A stretch of DNA of 64,000 bases from Kitasatospora sp. Root107 (GTDB lineage: Bacteria; Actinomycetota; Actinomycetes; Streptomycetales; Streptomycetaceae). The translations under genes were made by a program, and so were the position numbers. Every line of letters begins with the position of its first letter. Within the stretch, counting starts at the first letter, position 1. This document shows, piece by piece, positions 43,521-52,036 of this stretch. The stretch is from contig NZ_LMCT01000045.1 in NCBI RefSeq assembly GCF_001424875.1, forward strand, positions 62,108-126,107. The letters run 5' to 3'. A model generated the notes under the pieces. The model was not told where the DNA came from, did not search any database, and saw nothing but the letters and a program-made list of their open reading frames with translations.

Positions 43521-44555
43521 ATGAGCAGCTACCAGATTCCGTCGCAGTCGCCCTCCCTCGAGGAGCTGGCCCGCCGCCAGCAGAACGTGATCACCGCCAG
43601 CCAGCTCCGTGCCCGTGGGGTGCCGACCAGGGTGGTCAGCGGCCACTGTCGCGAGGGTGGCCCGTGGCAGCGGCTGCTGCCCAGGGTCTACCTGCTGCAG
43701 GGCGGCGAGCCGACGCCGGAGCAGCGGATGTGGGCCGCGTTGCTGTACGCCGCGCAGAACGGGCGCGAGGAGGGCGGCCGGGACGGTGCGGTCATCACCG
43801 GTGCGGCGGCGCTAGCGCTGTACGGATTCAGCTCCGCGCCGCGCCTGCCCGCGGTGACCGGGGTGGAGGTGCTGGTGCCCCGGCAGCGTCGGCTGAAGGA
43901 TGCGGGGGAGGTCCGGATCCGGCGTACGGAGCGGGAGTTGGTGGCCCGTTCGGTGCACGGGCTGGCTTGCGCTCCGGTGGCCAGGGCGGTGGCCGACACG
44001 CTGCGGGAGTGGACCGACGCGGGTGCCTTCGACACCGGCGAGGTGCCGGCCGGGCAGCTCAGGGCGGTGCTCCGGGAGGCGCTGGCGAAGGCCGAACCGG
44101 GTTGCACGCTACGGGAGTTGCTGGCCGAGCTGCGGGAGGCCGACCTGCTCGGCGAGGAGCGGGTCCGGGCCGCGGTGGACGAACTGCTGGCGGCGGAGCG
44201 GGAGTCGGTGCTCGGCCGGATCGGCGAGCTGGTGGACGAGTGGCTGCTGCCGACCCCGCTGACCGGTCCTGAGCTGCGGATGCGCGGTGGCACCTTCGTG
44301 GCCGTACCCGACCTGTACTGGCCGGCCGCCGCGGTCGCGGTGGAGGTGGACTCGGAGCTGCGCTGCGTCAGCGAGGGCGAGGCGGCCTGGGTGCGCGGCG
44401 GCCAGCACCGGATGGAGTACCTCGGGATCCGGGTGGTGTACGTGTCGGGGTCCCGGCTCGCCGCCGAGCCGGACGTGGTCGGCGACGAGCTGCGGGAGGC
44501 GTTCCTGGCGGGCGGTACCGACGTGGTCGAGCTGCTGGTGACCGGTCATGAGTGA
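43521..44555 (+). CDS. AbiEi-like N-domain fused to a nuclease-like C-domain, orphan
   Basis: 344 residues from ATG 43521. The N-terminal 60 residues (ELARRQQNVITASQLRARGV, then GPWQRLLPRVYLL) match the AbiEi_4 antitoxin winged helix. The C-terminus (about 255-344) has FVAVPDLYWPAAAVAVEVDS, then WVRGGQHRMEYLGIRVVYVS: a PD-(D/E)XK-like Asp and Glu pattern related to DUF559/Vsr nucleases. No AbiEii toxin gene is next to it. Proteins of this plan are frequent in streptomycetes; they are usually annotated as AbiEi-domain proteins without known activity. Confidence 0.8.
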   Translation: MSSYQIPSQSPSLEELARRQQNVITASQLRARGVPTRVVSGHCREGGPWQRLLPRVYLLQGGEPTPEQRMWAALLYAAQNGREEGGRDGAVITGAAALALYGFSSAPRLPAVTGVEVLVPRQRRLKDAGEVRIRRTERELVARSVHGLACAPVARAVADTLREWTDAGAFDTGEVPAGQLRAVLREALAKAEPGCTLRELLAELREADLLGEERVRAAVDELLAAERESVLGRIGELVDEWLLPTPLTGPELRMRGGTFVAVPDLYWPAAAVAVEVDSELRCVSEGEAAWVRGGQHRMEYLGIRVVYVSGSRLAAEPDVVGDELREAFLAGGTDVVELLVTGHE

Positions 44556-44559
44556 ACGG

Positions 44560-44599
44560 CCGCGCCCCCGGCGCGGCAGTGGCGGCAGCGGGGGCGCGG
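44560..44599. terminator. Bidirectional terminator
   Basis: Stem CCGCGCCCCC / GGGGGCGCGG with a 20-base loop, between the AbiEi-like gene and convergent pncA. Confidence 0.7.
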
Positions 44600-44611
44600 A
44601 CGGACGGAAGA

Positions 44612-45202
44612 TCAGCTGCGGACGATCGGCGTCCCGGTCAACTCGACTCCGGCTTCCCGGAGTTCGGTCAGCGCGGCCTCGGTGGTGGGGGCCGCGACAC
44701 CTGCGGTGAGGTCGAGCAGTACCCGGGTGGTGAAGCCCTCCCGCCGGGCGTCCAGCGCGGTGGCCCGGACGCAGTGGTCGGTGGCGATCCCCACCACGTC
44801 CACCTCGGTGACGTCCCGCTCGCGCAGCCAGTCGGCCAGCGTCGCCCCGTTCTCGTCGAAGCCCTCGAAGCCGCTGTAGGCCGCCGCGTGCGCGCCCTTG
44901 TCGAAGACCGCCTCGATCGCGCCCGAGATCACCGCGGGTGAGAAGTTCGGGTGGAAGCCCACCCCCTCCGTCCCGGCGAGGCAGTGCACCGGCCAGGAGT
45001 CCACGTAGTCCGGCTCGGTGGAGAAGTGCGACCCCGGGTCGATGTGGTGGTCCCGGGTGGCGCAGATGTGCGCGTAGCCGGGAGTCGACTCGGCGATCAG
45101 ATCGGTGATCGAGGCGGCCACCTCGGCACCACCGGCCACCGCCAGGCTGCCGCCCTCGCAGAAGTCGTTCTGCACGTCCACGACGATCAGTGCCCGATGC
45201 AT
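44612..45202 (-). CDS. pncA: Nicotinamidase / isochorismatase-family hydrolase
   Basis: 196 residues from ATG 45202 (AGAAGGAAG upstream on the minus strand). Catalytic Asp9 in IVVDVQNDFCEGG, Lys102 in VFDKGAHAAA, Cys144 in GIATDHCVRATALDA; metal ligands Asp51, His53 and His59 in CATRDHHIDPGSHF. It converts nicotinamide to nicotinate for NAD salvage. The next gene on the same strand, pncB, uses that product, though a MITE-like element now lies between them. Confidence 0.95.
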   Translation of the reverse strand: MHRALIVVDVQNDFCEGGSLAVAGGAEVAASITDLIAESTPGYAHICATRDHHIDPGSHFSTEPDYVDSWPVHCLAGTEGVGFHPNFSPAVISGAIEAVFDKGAHAAAYSGFEGFDENGATLADWLRERDVTEVDVVGIATDHCVRATALDARREGFTTRVLLDLTAGVAAPTTEAALTELREAGVELTGTPIVRS

Positions 45203-45306
45203 GGGATTGCTTCCTTCTCCGCCACCAGGGGCGGTGTGGTGGGCCTCGATGGTGGCCACTGTAGGCAGTTACGCGCGTAGGCGGAAGGGGCGACGCCCCG
45301 TCAGAC

Positions 45307-45471
45307 AGGGGCTGTCTGACGATTCCCGTCGGGTCCGGCCCGCCCGGCACGCACGATCGCCGCACGGCCGCAACGCCCAAGTAGCTCCGCTACGAGGGCG
45401 TCCCGGCCGCACGCCGATCGCACGCACCGAACGACCTGGCCTGATCCGACGCGAATCGTCAGACAGCCCCT
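45307..45471. mobile_element. MITE-like element, 165 bp with 19-nt inverted ends
   Basis: Left end 45307-45325 (AGGGGCTGTCTGACGATTC) and right end 45453-45471 are exact reverse complements. The sequence between has no gene. It resembles a family of non-coding inverted-repeat elements common between streptomycete genes. The left end also sits in a tight palindrome (GTCAGACAG, GGG, CTGTCTGAC). No clear target duplication. It covers the last codons of pncB. Confidence 0.85.
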
Positions 45472-46778
45472 AGCCGCAGCTCGGTGGGCAGTACCGGCTC
45501 GCCCTTGGAGAGCTGGGTGGCCGAGAGCGGCAGCGAGTCCCGGACCCGGAGGTGCCGGTCCCGGGCGGCGGTGAGCGGTTCGCGGCCGACCACCTTGCCG
45601 TCGCGGATCAGCGGCACGTGCAGCAGGTGCGGCTCCAGCTCGGCCGGCACCGGACCGGTGCCGACCACCTCGGTCATCGCCACGCCTTCGGCGTCGGGCT
45701 GCCTGGCGGCCCACTTGCGGCCACCCACGCTGGACTTGGCGCCGGAGGAGCGCTTGGCGACCGAGACCAGCGGCCCGTCGGGGCCGGTGGCCCGGGCGAC
45801 CAGCTTGTAGACCATCGCGCAGGTCGGCTCCCCGCTGCCGGTGACCAGGCTGGTGCCGACGCCGTAGCCGTCCACCGGGGCGGCGGCCAGCGCGGCGATG
45901 GCGTACTCGTCCAGGTCGGAGGTGACGATGATCCGGGTGCCGGTGGCGCCGAGTTCGTCCAGTTGGCGGCGGACCCGGTGGGCCAGCAGGGTGAGGTCGC
46001 CGGAGTCGATCCGGACCGCGCCCAGCCCGGGCCCGGCCACCTCGACGGCGGTGCGGACCGCCTCGTTCAGGTCGTAGGTGTCGATCAGCAGGGTGGTGCC
46101 CCGGCCCATCGAGTCGATCTGCGCGGTGAAGGCGTCCCGCTCGCTGTCGTGCAGCAGGGTGAAGGCGTGGGCGGCGGTGCCGGTGGTCGGGATGCCGTAG
46201 GTGAAGCCCGCGGCCAGGTCCGAGGTGGCACCGAAGCCGGCCACGTACGCGGCCCGGGCGGCCGACACGGCGGCGTCCTCGTGCGCCCGGCGGGCGCCCA
46301 TCTCGATGCACGGCCGCCCGCCCGCCGCGCTGGTCATCCGGGAGGCCGCGGCGGCGATCGCCGAGTCGTGGTTGAGGATCGACAGGATCAGCGTCTCCAG
46401 GATCACCGCCTCGGCGAAGCTGCCCTCCACGGTGAGCAGCGGCGAGCCGGGGAAGTAGACCTCGCCCTCGGGGTAGCCGTGGATGTCGCCGGAGAACCGG
46501 TAGTCGGCCAGGAACCGCAGGGTGGTCTCGTCGACCACCTTCTGGTCGGCCAGCCAGTCCAACTGCGGGGCGGTGAAGCGGAAGTCCTCGACCGCGTCCA
46601 GCACCCGGCCGACTCCGGCCAGCACGCCGTAGCGGCGGCCGTTGGGCAGTCGGCGGGTGAACACCTCGAAGACCGAGCGCCGGTGGGCGGCGCCGCTGCG
46701 CAGGGCGGCCTGCAGCATGGTCAGCTCGTAGCGGTCGGTGAGCAGCGCCGTGGAGCGGCGCACGGTGTCGGCATCCAT
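45459..46778 (-). CDS. pncB: Nicotinate phosphoribosyltransferase
   Basis: 439 residues from ATG 46778; the upstream frame is open but has no ribosome site. Domain marks: LLTDRYELTMLQAALRSG, VFEVFTRRLPNGRRYGVLAG, EMGARRAHEDAA, GTAAHAFTLLH, RIDSGDL and GVGTSLVTGSGEP. It joins nicotinate to PRPP with ATP to give nicotinate mononucleotide. The last codons (RLGAV, stop TGA) lie inside the right end of a MITE-like element, so the insertion has replaced the original C-terminus by a few residues. Divergent from clpS. Confidence 0.96.
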   Translation of the reverse strand: MDADTVRRSTALLTDRYELTMLQAALRSGAAHRRSVFEVFTRRLPNGRRYGVLAGVGRVLDAVEDFRFTAPQLDWLADQKVVDETTLRFLADYRFSGDIHGYPEGEVYFPGSPLLTVEGSFAEAVILETLILSILNHDSAIAAAASRMTSAAGGRPCIEMGARRAHEDAAVSAARAAYVAGFGATSDLAAGFTYGIPTTGTAAHAFTLLHDSERDAFTAQIDSMGRGTTLLIDTYDLNEAVRTAVEVAGPGLGAVRIDSGDLTLLAHRVRRQLDELGATGTRIIVTSDLDEYAIAALAAAPVDGYGVGTSLVTGSGEPTCAMVYKLVARATGPDGPLVSVAKRSSGAKSSVGGRKWAARQPDAEGVAMTEVVGTGPVPAELEPHLLHVPLIRDGKVVGREPLTAARDRHLRVRDSLPLSATQLSKGEPVLPTELRLGAV

Positions 46779-46906
46779 GGGGATGATGCTACTGGACTTA
46801 GCGTCAGTTTGACGATTTCTCTCACCGATCGACCCGGATTCGCTCGTGCGTCCCCCGGATGGAAGCATGAGAGACGGTAAACCGTGTCCCGACGAGGAGT
46901 GCAGCC

Positions 46907-47200
46907 GTGAGTGTCGCGCCCGTGGAGATCGAGCGCCCGGAGGTCGAAGGCATTCCAGCGGTGGAGCCCGACACCCCCTGGGTCACGATCGTCCACAATG
47001 ACCCGGTCAATCTGATGAGTTACGTCCAGTACGTCTTTCAGGCCTACTTCGGCTTCCCGAAGGAGAAGGCCAGGACGCTGATGATGGAGGTCCACCAGAA
47101 GGGTCGCGCCGTGGTCTCCAGCGGCTCCCGCGAGGAGATGGAGCGGGACGTCCAGGCGATGCACGGCTACGGTCTGTGGGCCACGCTCCAGCACGACTGA
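46907..47200 (+). CDS. clpS: ATP-dependent Clp protease adaptor ClpS
   Basis: 97 residues, GTG start. The N-degron pocket motif is WVTIVHNDPVNLMSYVQYVF, with VHQKGRAVVSSGSREEME and AMHGYGLWATLQ. ClpS docks on ClpA/ClpC and delivers proteins with destabilising N-terminal residues. Followed 38 bp later by the DUF2017 gene, its usual streptomycete partner. Confidence 0.97.
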   Translation: MSVAPVEIERPEVEGIPAVEPDTPWVTIVHNDPVNLMSYVQYVFQAYFGFPKEKARTLMMEVHQKGRAVVSSGSREEMERDVQAMHGYGLWATLQHD

Positions 47201-47238
47201 CCAACCACCCCACCACGACGACGGGTTGACGACTAATC

Positions 47239-47802
47239 ATGGTTCGGCTGTTCGAGAGCACGGGCGACGGCGGCGCGCGGGCCGCGCTGGACGAGGGTGA
47301 CGCCGCACTGCTGCGCTCGCTGTTCATGCAGGTGCTGGAGATGATCGGCCCCGGGCCGGCCGCGAATGCCGACCCGCTGGCCGCGCTGTTCGCCGAGGGG
47401 CCGAGCAGGCCGCCCGCCGACCCGGCGCTGGCCCGGCTGTTCCCGGACGCCTACGGCGACCCCGGGAAGCCGGACGACCAGGAGGCGGAGGCGGCCTCGG
47501 CCGAGTTCCGCCGCTACACCGAGCCCGACCTGCGGACCCGGAAGCGGGACGACGTGCTGGCGGTGATCCGGGCCCTGGACGGCCTCGGTGCGGGCGAGGA
47601 GCTGGTACTGCCGGCCGAGGAGTGCCCGCGCTGGCTCGGCGCCACCAACGACCTGCGACTGATCCTCGGCACCCGGCTGGAGGTCAGCGAGGACGACGAC
47701 TTCTTCGCACTGCCGGACGAGGACCCGGCCAAGCCGCTGGCGATGGCGTACCTGTGGCTCGGCGCTCTGCAGGAGTCGCTGCTGGAGGCGATGGCCGACT
47801 GA
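47239..47802 (+). CDS. DUF2017 protein
   Basis: 187 residues. LDEGDAALLRSLFMQVLEMI at the N-terminus and LRLILGTRLEVSEDDDF then AMAYLWLGALQESLLEAM at the C-terminus are DUF2017 features. It is almost always downstream of clpS in actinobacteria, so a role in the same protein-quality pathway is likely though untested as far as I know. Confidence 0.93.
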   Translation: MVRLFESTGDGGARAALDEGDAALLRSLFMQVLEMIGPGPAANADPLAALFAEGPSRPPADPALARLFPDAYGDPGKPDDQEAEAASAEFRRYTEPDLRTRKRDDVLAVIRALDGLGAGEELVLPAEECPRWLGATNDLRLILGTRLEVSEDDDFFALPDEDPAKPLAMAYLWLGALQESLLEAMAD

Positions 47803-47815
47803 TCGAGGCGGCCCC

Positions 47816-47850
47816 GGAGCCCCTGTCCCACACCCTGGGACAGGGGCTCC
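47816..47850 (+). terminator. Terminator after clpS-DUF2017
   Basis: Perfect 15-bp stem GGAGCCCCTGTCCCA / TGGGACAGGGGCTCC with loop CACCC, followed by ggcatttcc. Confidence 0.88.
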
Positions 47851-47973
47851 GGCATTTCCGGCACAGCGCCACCAAACCTGACATCACATGCTCAAATATC
47901 GCTCAGATATGCACCGTTATCCGGGCGAACCGTGGTACGACTGCCACTCCCCACGAGTCAAGGACGGTGCCCG

Positions 47974-49416
47974 ATGACCCAGCAGCAGTTCGACGAGGTG
48001 ACCGATCCGGTACCGGACGAGGAGGGCTACGCCCGCGGTCTGGGGAGCCGTCAGATCCAGATGATCGCGATCGGCGGCGCGATCGGCACCGGCCTCTTCC
48101 TCGGCGCCGGCACCGCCATCTCCAAGGCGGGCCCGAGCCTGATCCTCAGCTACGCGGTGGCCGGTCTGGTGATCTTCGTGATCATGCGCGCACTCGGCGA
48201 GCTGCTGACGTACCGTCCGGTCTCCGGCAGCTTCGCCGAGTACGCCCGGGAGTTCCTCGGCCCGTTCGCGGGCTACGTGACCGGCTGGACGTACTGGCTG
48301 TTCTGGGTGGTCACCGGCATGGCGGAGACCACCGCCGCCGCCGTGTACGTGAAGTTCTGGGCGCCCGGCATCCCGCAGTGGATCTCCGCGCTGGTCTTCC
48401 TGGTGATCCTGTACGGCGCCAACCTGATCTCGGTGAAGCTGTTCGGCGAGATCGAGTTCTGGTTCTCGATGATCAAGGTGACCGCGATCATCGGCATGAT
48501 CCTGATCGGCATCGGGGTGCTCACCCTCGGCTTCAGCGACGCCGGTGACACCGCCGCGCTCAGCAACCTCTGGTCGGACGGCGGCTTCTTCCCCAAGGGC
48601 ATCGGCGCCACCGTGATGACCCTGCAGATCGTCATGTTCGCCTACCTCGGGGTCGAGCTGGTCGGCGTCACGGCGGGGGAGAGCGAGAACCCGCAGAAGA
48701 CCCTGCCGCGCGCGATCAACACGCTGCCCTGGCGGATCGCACTGTTCTACATCGGCGCGCTGGTGGTCATCCTGGCCGTGGTGCCGTGGCGGGAGTTCGC
48801 CCCGGGCGTCAGCCCGTTCGTGGCCGCGTTCGAGAAGATGGGCATCCCGGCGGCGGCCGGGATCATCAACTTCGTGGTGCTCACCGCCGCGCTCTCCTCC
48901 TGCAACTCCGGGATGTACTCCACCGGCCGGATGCTGCGCGACCTCGCGATCCGTGGCCAGGCGCCGGGGCAGCTCACCGCGCTCAACCGGCAGAAGACCC
49001 CGGCCGCCGCGATCACCGTCTCCTGCCTGCTGATGGGCCTCGGCGTGGTGCTCAACTACCTCGCCCCCGCAAAGGCGTTCGAGTACATCACCTCGGTCGC
49101 CACCGTCTGCGGCCTGTGGACCTGGGCGATGATCCTGATCTGCCAGATCCGCTACCGGACCGCCTGGAAGGGTGGCCACCTGCCCGCGCCGACCTTCAAG
49201 GCGCCGGGTGGACCGGCGGCCAGCTGGGCCTCGCTGGCCTTCCTGGTGATGGTGATCGTGCTGATCGCGATCGACGAGGACAGCCGGATCTCGCTGTACG
49301 TCTTCCCGGTCTGGGCCCTGCTGCTGGTGATCGGCTACCAGGTGCTCAAGAGCCGTAAGCCGGAGGCCGTGGTGCCGCACGGGCACGACCACGTCCACGC
49401 CAAGTCCGGTGACTGA
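47974..49416 (+). CDS. Amino acid permease (APC family)
   Basis: 480 residues from ATG 47974 (caagga 9 bases upstream). Twelve TM segments. TM1 is IQMIAIGGAIGTGLFLGAG, the substrate-binding GxG hallmark; TM6 has VTAGESENPQKTLPRAINTL, typical of the AnsP/GabP/lysine-permease group. The C-terminus has GHDHVHAKSGD. Substrate not readable. Conserved position between clpS and the M67 gene in streptomycetes, as I recall. Confidence 0.93.
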   Translation: MTQQQFDEVTDPVPDEEGYARGLGSRQIQMIAIGGAIGTGLFLGAGTAISKAGPSLILSYAVAGLVIFVIMRALGELLTYRPVSGSFAEYAREFLGPFAGYVTGWTYWLFWVVTGMAETTAAAVYVKFWAPGIPQWISALVFLVILYGANLISVKLFGEIEFWFSMIKVTAIIGMILIGIGVLTLGFSDAGDTAALSNLWSDGGFFPKGIGATVMTLQIVMFAYLGVELVGVTAGESENPQKTLPRAINTLPWRIALFYIGALVVILAVVPWREFAPGVSPFVAAFEKMGIPAAAGIINFVVLTAALSSCNSGMYSTGRMLRDLAIRGQAPGQLTALNRQKTPAAAITVSCLLMGLGVVLNYLAPAKAFEYITSVATVCGLWTWAMILICQIRYRTAWKGGHLPAPTFKAPGGPAASWASLAFLVMVIVLIAIDEDSRISLYVFPVWALLLVIGYQVLKSRKPEAVVPHGHDHVHAKSGD

Positions 49417-49460
49417 GACAGTCGATGGGGACCGCTCGGACGGCTGGCTATCCTGACCGC

Positions 49461-49892
49461 ATGCTGACCATCACCCGAGAGCTGCACGACGCGATCGTCG
49501 CCCACGCCCGTGCCGACCACCCGGACGAGGCCTGCGGCGTGGTCGCGGGCCCGGCCGGCAGCGACCGCCCCGAGCGGTTCATCCCGATGCTCAACGCGGC
49601 CCGCTCGCCCACCTTCTACGAGTTCGACTCCGGCGACCTGTTCAAGCTCTACCGCGAGATGGACGACCGGGACGAGGTGCCCGTGATCGTCTACCACTCG
49701 CACACCGCCACCGAGGCCTACCCGTCGCGGACCGACGTCAGCTACGCCTCCGAGCCGGAGGCCCACTACGTGCTGGTCTCCACCGCGGAGGGCACCGAGC
49801 CCGGCGACCCGTTCCAGTTCCGCTCGTTCCGGATCGTGGACGGTGTGATCACGGAGGAAGACGTCGAGATCGTCGAGACGTACGCAGCCTGA
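49461..49892 (+). CDS. M67 (JAMM) metallopeptidase, CysO-cysteine hydrolase type
   Basis: 143 residues. JAMM residues: Glu23 in DEACGVV, His79-X-His81 in VYHSHTATEAYPS, Ser89 and Asp92, with the canonical spacing. TATCCT ends 6 bases before the ATG and there is no ribosome site, so it is probably leaderless. With cysO and cysM next door it corresponds to mycobacterial Mec+, which releases cysteine from the CysO-cysteine adduct. Confidence 0.95.
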   Translation: MLTITRELHDAIVAHARADHPDEACGVVAGPAGSDRPERFIPMLNAARSPTFYEFDSGDLFKLYREMDDRDEVPVIVYHSHTATEAYPSRTDVSYASEPEAHYVLVSTAEGTEPGDPFQFRSFRIVDGVITEEDVEIVETYAA

Positions 49893-50042
49893 CCGACTCC
49901 CGGCCCGCCGTACCCGCCTGACCAGGCCGATACGGCGGACCGCGCCGTGTCCAAACCCCGCAATCTCACCTGTAGATACGGAAACATCCGGATACCGAGA
50001 CGGAGATGTCGGAGCAGGGGCGGGAATCTATACGATGAGCCC

Positions 50043-50159
50043 ATGCGTTCCGTCGATGTGAGCAACCAGGCCCCGGGCATCCGCCTCGTGGCGCGCCTGC
50101 ACGTCGACCTGTGCCGGCTCGCCAGCGCGATCTGTCCCGGCCCCGCCGACGCCTGCTGA
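50043..50159 (+). CDS. Leader peptide with terminal cysteines
   Basis: 38 residues: MRSVDVSNQAPG, then IRLVARLHVDLCRLASAICP, ending ADAC. The LVxRxHVDLCR...C core is that of the putative leader peptides found upstream of sulfur-assimilation genes in streptomycetes. Three Cys codons (TGC 113-115 of the gene is the last codon before TGA) make cysteine-sensitive ribosome stalling plausible. It ends 93 bp before cysO. Attenuation is inference. Confidence 0.85.
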   Translation: MRSVDVSNQAPGIRLVARLHVDLCRLASAICPGPADAC

Positions 50160-50252
50160 CCTCGGCACCAACCGCTTTTCCCGGCCCCCGGGGCCACCCT
50201 CCCCTGCCGCGCCCGCGGCCACCCGAACTCACACCCGATCAGGAGCGCAGCC

Positions 50253-50525
50253 ATGGCCATCGAGGTCCGCATCCCGACCATCCTCCGCACGTACACCGAC
50301 GGCCAGAAGGCCGTCGAGGGCGCCGGCGCCAACCTCGGCGAGCTGTTCGCCGACCTGGACGCCCGGCACCCGGGCATCGCCGCCCGACTGCTGGACGGCG
50401 GCGAGCTGCGCCGCTTCGTCAACGTCTACCTGAACGACGAGGACGTCCGCTTCCTGGAGGGCATCGGCACCGGCCTGACGGACGGCGACAGCGTCACCAT
50501 CCTCCCCGCCGTCGCCGGCGGCTAG
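50253..50525 (+). CDS. cysO: Sulfur-carrier protein CysO (ThiS/MoaD family)
   Basis: 90 residues, ending in the Gly-Gly (AVAGG) needed for thiocarboxylate formation. IEVRIPTILRTYTDGQKAVE and FVNVYLNDEDVRFLEGIGTG mark the ubiquitin-like fold. It brings sulfide as C-terminal thiocarboxylate to CysM. Behind a leader peptide and 73 bp before cysM. Confidence 0.95.
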   Translation: MAIEVRIPTILRTYTDGQKAVEGAGANLGELFADLDARHPGIAARLLDGGELRRFVNVYLNDEDVRFLEGIGTGLTDGDSVTILPAVAGG

Positions 50526-50598
50526 GACCCCCCAACCGCCGGAGGGTCCGCGGCCCCGCCGCCCCGATCCGCTCCTCGACTGCCGGAGGCTCCGTCAG

Positions 50599-51567
50599 AT
50601 GAAGTACGACAGCCCGCTCGAAGCCGTCGGCAACACTCCGCTGGTCCGGCTGCCCCGGATCTCCGCCGCCGTGCCCGGCAACGGGGACGGTCTGGTGACC
50701 CTCTGGGCCAAGCTGGAGGACCGCAACCCGACCGGTTCGATCAAGGACCGGCCGGCCCTGCACATGATCGAGCGGGCCGAGGCGGCGGGGCTGCTCACCC
50801 CCGGCTGCACCATCCTGGAGCCGACCAGCGGCAACACCGGCATCTCACTCGCCATGGCGGCCAAGCTCAAGGGCTACCGGATGGTCTGCGTGATGCCGGA
50901 GAACACCAGCGAGGAGCGCCGCGAGCTGCTCCGGATGTGGGGCGCGGAGATCATCCCCTCGCCCGCGGCAGGCGGCTCCAACACCGCCGTCCGGATCGCC
51001 AAGGAGATCGCCGCCGAGCACCCGGACTGGGTGATGCTCTACCAGTACGGCAACCCGGACAACGCCGGCGCGCACTACGCGGGCACCGGCCCGGAGATCC
51101 TCGCCGACCTCCCCGACATCACCCACTTCGTGGCCGGCCTGGGCACCACCGGCACCCTGATGGGCGTCGGCCGCTACCTGCGGGAGAAGGTCCCCGGCGT
51201 CCGGATCGTCGCGGCCGAGCCGCGCTACGACGACCTGGTGTACGGGCTGCGCAACCTGGACGAGGGCTTCGTCCCCGAGCTGTACGACGCCCAGGTGCTC
51301 ACCACCCGGTTCTCGGTCGGCTCGGCCGACGCCGTCCGCCGCACCCGCGACCTGCTCCAGCAGGAGGGCATCTTCGCGGGCGTGTCGACCGGCGCCATCC
51401 TGCACGCCGCGATCGGGGTCGGCCGCAAGGCCGCCCAGGCCGGCGAGCGGGCGGAGATCGTCTTCGTGGTCGCCGACGGCGGCTGGAAGTACCTCTCCAC
51501 CGGCATCTACACGGCCGAGTCGACCGAGGCCGCCGTCGAGGCGCTGCAGGGCCAGCTCTGGGCCTGA
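50599..51567 (+). CDS. cysM: CysM: O-phosphoserine sulfhydrylase (cysteine synthase)
   Basis: 322 residues, fold type II PLP enzyme. Lys49 in NPTGSIKDRPA binds PLP; EPTSGNTGISLAMAAKLKGY and FVAGLGTTGTLMG hold the cofactor phosphate. YGLRNLDEGFVPELYD is the region where mycobacterial CysM has the Arg that selects O-phosphoserine over O-acetylserine. It condenses CysO-thiocarboxylate with phosphoserine; the M67 peptidase then frees cysteine. Confidence 0.95.
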   Translation: MKYDSPLEAVGNTPLVRLPRISAAVPGNGDGLVTLWAKLEDRNPTGSIKDRPALHMIERAEAAGLLTPGCTILEPTSGNTGISLAMAAKLKGYRMVCVMPENTSEERRELLRMWGAEIIPSPAAGGSNTAVRIAKEIAAEHPDWVMLYQYGNPDNAGAHYAGTGPEILADLPDITHFVAGLGTTGTLMGVGRYLREKVPGVRIVAAEPRYDDLVYGLRNLDEGFVPELYDAQVLTTRFSVGSADAVRRTRDLLQQEGIFAGVSTGAILHAAIGVGRKAAQAGERAEIVFVVADGGWKYLSTGIYTAESTEAAVEALQGQLWA

Positions 51568-51589
51568 CGGCCCGTCAGTCGGATGCGGT

Positions 51590-51624
51590 ACGGCGCGGTC
51601 CCCGCTGGGCGGGGGCCGCGCCGT
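51590..51624. terminator. Bidirectional terminator after cysM
   Basis: Stem ACGGCGCGGTCCCCGC / GCGGGGGCCGCGCCGT (one G-T pair) with a TGG loop, between convergent cysM and the PemK-like gene. Confidence 0.85.
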
Positions 51625-51631
51625 CCGTCGT

Positions 51632-52036
51632 TCAGCGCAGCGCCCGCTGGGCCTTCGTCCAGGTCGGCCCGTCCAGCGGTCCGACCCGGCGGCGGAAGGC
51701 GCGCAGCGGTACCTCGCGCAGCTCGTCCGTCTCCAGCCAGCTGGACCGGCCCTGCCGGTCGCCGACCGCGCCCGGCGGCAGGGCCAGCACGCCCGGACGG
51801 TCGTCGTGCCGCTTGCTGGTGATCTTCGCGACGGTGGCGGTCCGCCGGTTCACCCGCAGCACCAGGCACGGCCGGTCCTTGGTGCCGGGCCCGTCCTCGA
51901 ACGGCACCTCGGCCCACCACACCTCGCGAGGTGCAGGACCACCACCGGCCGGGGCGGAGGGCCGCCGTCGGCGGACGGCCACCAGCACCGCGAGCAGGAC
52001 CAGCACGACCAACGCGGCTATCAGCCATTTCTCCAT
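51632..52036 (-). CDS. Membrane-anchored PemK/MazF-like protein
   Basis: 134 residues from ATG 52036. One TM (LIAALVVLVLLAVLVAV) then a basic RRRR stretch, then REVWWAEVPFEDGPGTKDRP, the start of a PemK/MazF barrel, with CLVLRVNRRTATVAKITSKR and LETDELREVPL. MazF-type proteins are mRNA-cutting toxins, but here no antitoxin gene lies upstream and the barrel is tethered to the membrane. That, and its presence beside core genes, argue for a housekeeping or signalling role rather than a classical module. Confidence 0.82.
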   Translation of the reverse strand: MEKWLIAALVVLVLLAVLVAVRRRRPSAPAGGGPAPREVWWAEVPFEDGPGTKDRPCLVLRVNRRTATVAKITSKRHDDRPGVLALPPGAVGDRQGRSSWLETDELREVPLRAFRRRVGPLDGPTWTKAQRALR

